A stretch of 64,000 bases of DNA. It comes from Clostridiaceae bacterium. Its GTDB lineage: Bacteria > Bacillota > Clostridia > Oscillospirales > Acutalibacteraceae. The notes under the pieces were generated by a model, which saw only the letters and a program-made list of their open reading frames with translations, did no database searches and was not told the origin of the DNA. Shown in pieces: positions 62,960-64,000 of this stretch. Each line of letters opens with the position of its first letter. Positions within the stretch are counted from its first letter, which is position 1. The stretch spans positions 1 through 64,000 of the forward strand of contig JAETSR010000005.1 in assembly GCA_021769555.1 (NCBI GenBank), read 5' to 3'. The translations under genes were made by a program, and so were the position numbers.

Positions 62960-63463
62960 TCACTGGGATTCCGCCGGTTCACCCTCGGCCATTATGTACT
63001 CCACCAACTCGTCAAACATATCGTTACCGATGGGGTTTATCCTCCTGCCGTCCACGCTTACCCTGTCGTTTCCAAAGAAGGTTATGTCCACAGCCGTCCC
63101 CGGTTCAGTATTGCCGAATGTCACATCCATGACAATAGTCCTGCCATCATAGCTCTTGCCGGAGCCCATGCTGCCCCAGGTCCATGGCATAAGGTTAGTA
63201 AAGGAGGCCTGGTACTGTCCCCGGCGCAGGATGTTCATCAGGTTGCGGCTCTCACGCTCCCCCTCGGCAGTCAGGTTATAGGAGCGGTTCACGGACTGGC
63301 CGTTCTCGGTGCCCAGCACCGTTAGGGCACAGCTCACCCTCTCCGCCTCCCGGCTGGGCCGGGGCATAAAGGAGTCGATGCTCCGGGGCCAGAGCCGCCA
63401 GCCTATTAGACCTAAAGCCATCACTGCTATCGTGCACCATATGACTGCCTTTCTCTTTTTCAC
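62960..63463 (-). CDS. membrane-anchored protein, paralog A
   Basis: The 167-aa protein begins KKRKAVIWCTIAVMALGLIG (one N-terminal anchor) followed by WRLWPRSIDSFMPRPSREAE. A conserved C-terminal part is MPWTWGSMGSGKSYDGRT to INPIGNDMFDELVEYIMAEG. GTG 63463 is chosen by comparison with paralog B and the AAGGGGG site upstream. No catalytic motif is recognised. It lies 21 nt after paralog B. Confidence 0.7.
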   Translation of the reverse strand: MKKRKAVIWCTIAVMALGLIGWRLWPRSIDSFMPRPSREAERVSCALTVLGTENGQSVNRSYNLTAEGERESRNLMNILRRGQYQASFTNLMPWTWGSMGSGKSYDGRTIVMDVTFGNTEPGTAVDITFFGNDRVSVDGRRINPIGNDMFDELVEYIMAEGEPAESQ

Positions 63464-63484
63464 CAGAGGCACCCCCTTATTTAA

Positions 63485-63976
63485 CTATTTTTCCTCGCCC
63501 TCGGCCATTATGTACTCCACCAGCTCGTCAAACATATCATTCCCAATGGGGTTTATACGCCAGCCGTCCACATCCGCTTTGTCGTTCCCTAAGAAGGTCA
63601 TACTCACAGCCGTCCCCGGTTCAGTATTGCCGAATGTCACATCCATGACAATAGTCCTGCCGTCATAGCTCTTGCCGGAGCCCATGCTGCCCCAGGTCCA
63701 TGGCATAAGGTTAGCAAAGGAGGCCTGGTACTGTCCCCGGCGCAGGATGTTTAATAGGTTTCGGCTCTCCCGCTCATTTTCCGTATTGAGGGTATAGACG
63801 TGGAAACTGGGGTTGTCCTCAAAGACATGATATACCAAAGTACAGCTCACCCTCTCCGCCTCCCGGCTGGGCCGGGGCATAAAGGAGTCAATGCTCCGGG
63901 GCCAGAGCCGCCAGCCTGTGAGCCCGAGGGCAAGCGCCGCTATTATGCTCCAAATAACTATCTTTTTCTTCTTCAT
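63485..63976 (-). CDS. membrane-anchored protein, paralog B
   Basis: The 163-aa tandem duplicate of the gene downstream has the same anchor, the WRLWPRSIDSFMPRPSREAE segment and the same C-terminal domain. A different central stretch (VYHVFEDNPSFHVYTLNTEN) replaces the one in paralog A. ATG 63976 follows GGGGGAGG. Function unknown; the surface location is inferred from the anchor. Confidence 0.7.
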   Translation of the reverse strand: MKKKKIVIWSIIAALALGLTGWRLWPRSIDSFMPRPSREAERVSCTLVYHVFEDNPSFHVYTLNTENERESRNLLNILRRGQYQASFANLMPWTWGSMGSGKSYDGRTIVMDVTFGNTEPGTAVSMTFLGNDKADVDGWRINPIGNDMFDELVEYIMAEGEEK

Positions 63977-64000
63977 TCCATGCGCCTCCCCCTGCAATAA

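Overview
The window looks like a gut Clostridia chromosome, most likely an Oscillospirales/Ruminococcaceae relative. The evidence is a low-GC Gram-positive gene set (NrdR, ppdK, Ile T-box, MurE/MurF, HtrA with a Pro/Gln-rich cytoplasmic tail), strong AGGAGG ribosome sites, and typical Firmicutes conjugation genes. No rRNA or tRNA gene and no CRISPR array was seen, so the species call is weak.

Layout. (1) Positions 1-3060 are the right part of a Tn4451-like mobilizable element: a RepA-like ATPase, a MobV relaxase preceded by a recognisable oriT hairpin, and tnpW. Its right end abuts the middle of a SNF2-type helicase reading frame, so it appears to have inserted into, and cut, the helicase gene of a larger element. 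(2) About 3061-35226 is the right-hand part of an integrative conjugative element (ICE): helicase remnant, an XRE control point with a palindromic operator, small accessory genes, a TOPRIM primase-like protein, a twin-hairpin oriT candidate, MobC and MobP-type relaxase, PcfB, an ArdC-like protein, and the type IV secretion set (VirD4, Maff2/VirB2 pilin, VirB6, PrgI, VirB4, sortase B, CHAP hydrolase). The cargo at 20.7-31.0 kb holds an XRE-cupin regulator, a YbaK-type deacylase, two complete two-component systems and two ABC export modules. The end module has an XRE regulator, an attenuator-like leader in front of a sigma-like factor, a PemK/MazF-type protein, a 54-aa protein and a large serine recombinase. 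The recombinase carries an in-frame amber codon, and its frame runs into the 3' end of ppdK. (3) About 35.2-64 kb is GC-rich host chromosome: ppdK, mtaB, an ABC-F ATPase, nrdR, galU, a RING-like membrane protein, yhhN, murE, pepC, murF, an acetyltransferase, a DUF4268-like protein, a response regulator/kinase/HtrA operon, an ECF sigma/anti-sigma pair, an FGGY kinase, a HAD phosphatase, ileS under a T-box leader, and a tandem pair of membrane-anchored paralogs.

How parts fit. The ICE keeps a complete-looking DNA transfer apparatus, but its integration enzyme carries a nonsense codon and its helicase is broken, so it may be stranded in the chromosome and mobile only with help. In the cargo the two two-component systems and the two ABC modules appear nested. 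A 21-bp promoter block is shared by the first regulator gene and the distal FtsX/ATPase operon. A different block is shared by the second regulator gene and the proximal ABC operon, which also carries a terminator-like hairpin that buries its ribosome site. In the host part, a repeat of about 75 bp starts exactly at the stop codons of nrdR and pepC and shows compensatory changes in its predicted stems.
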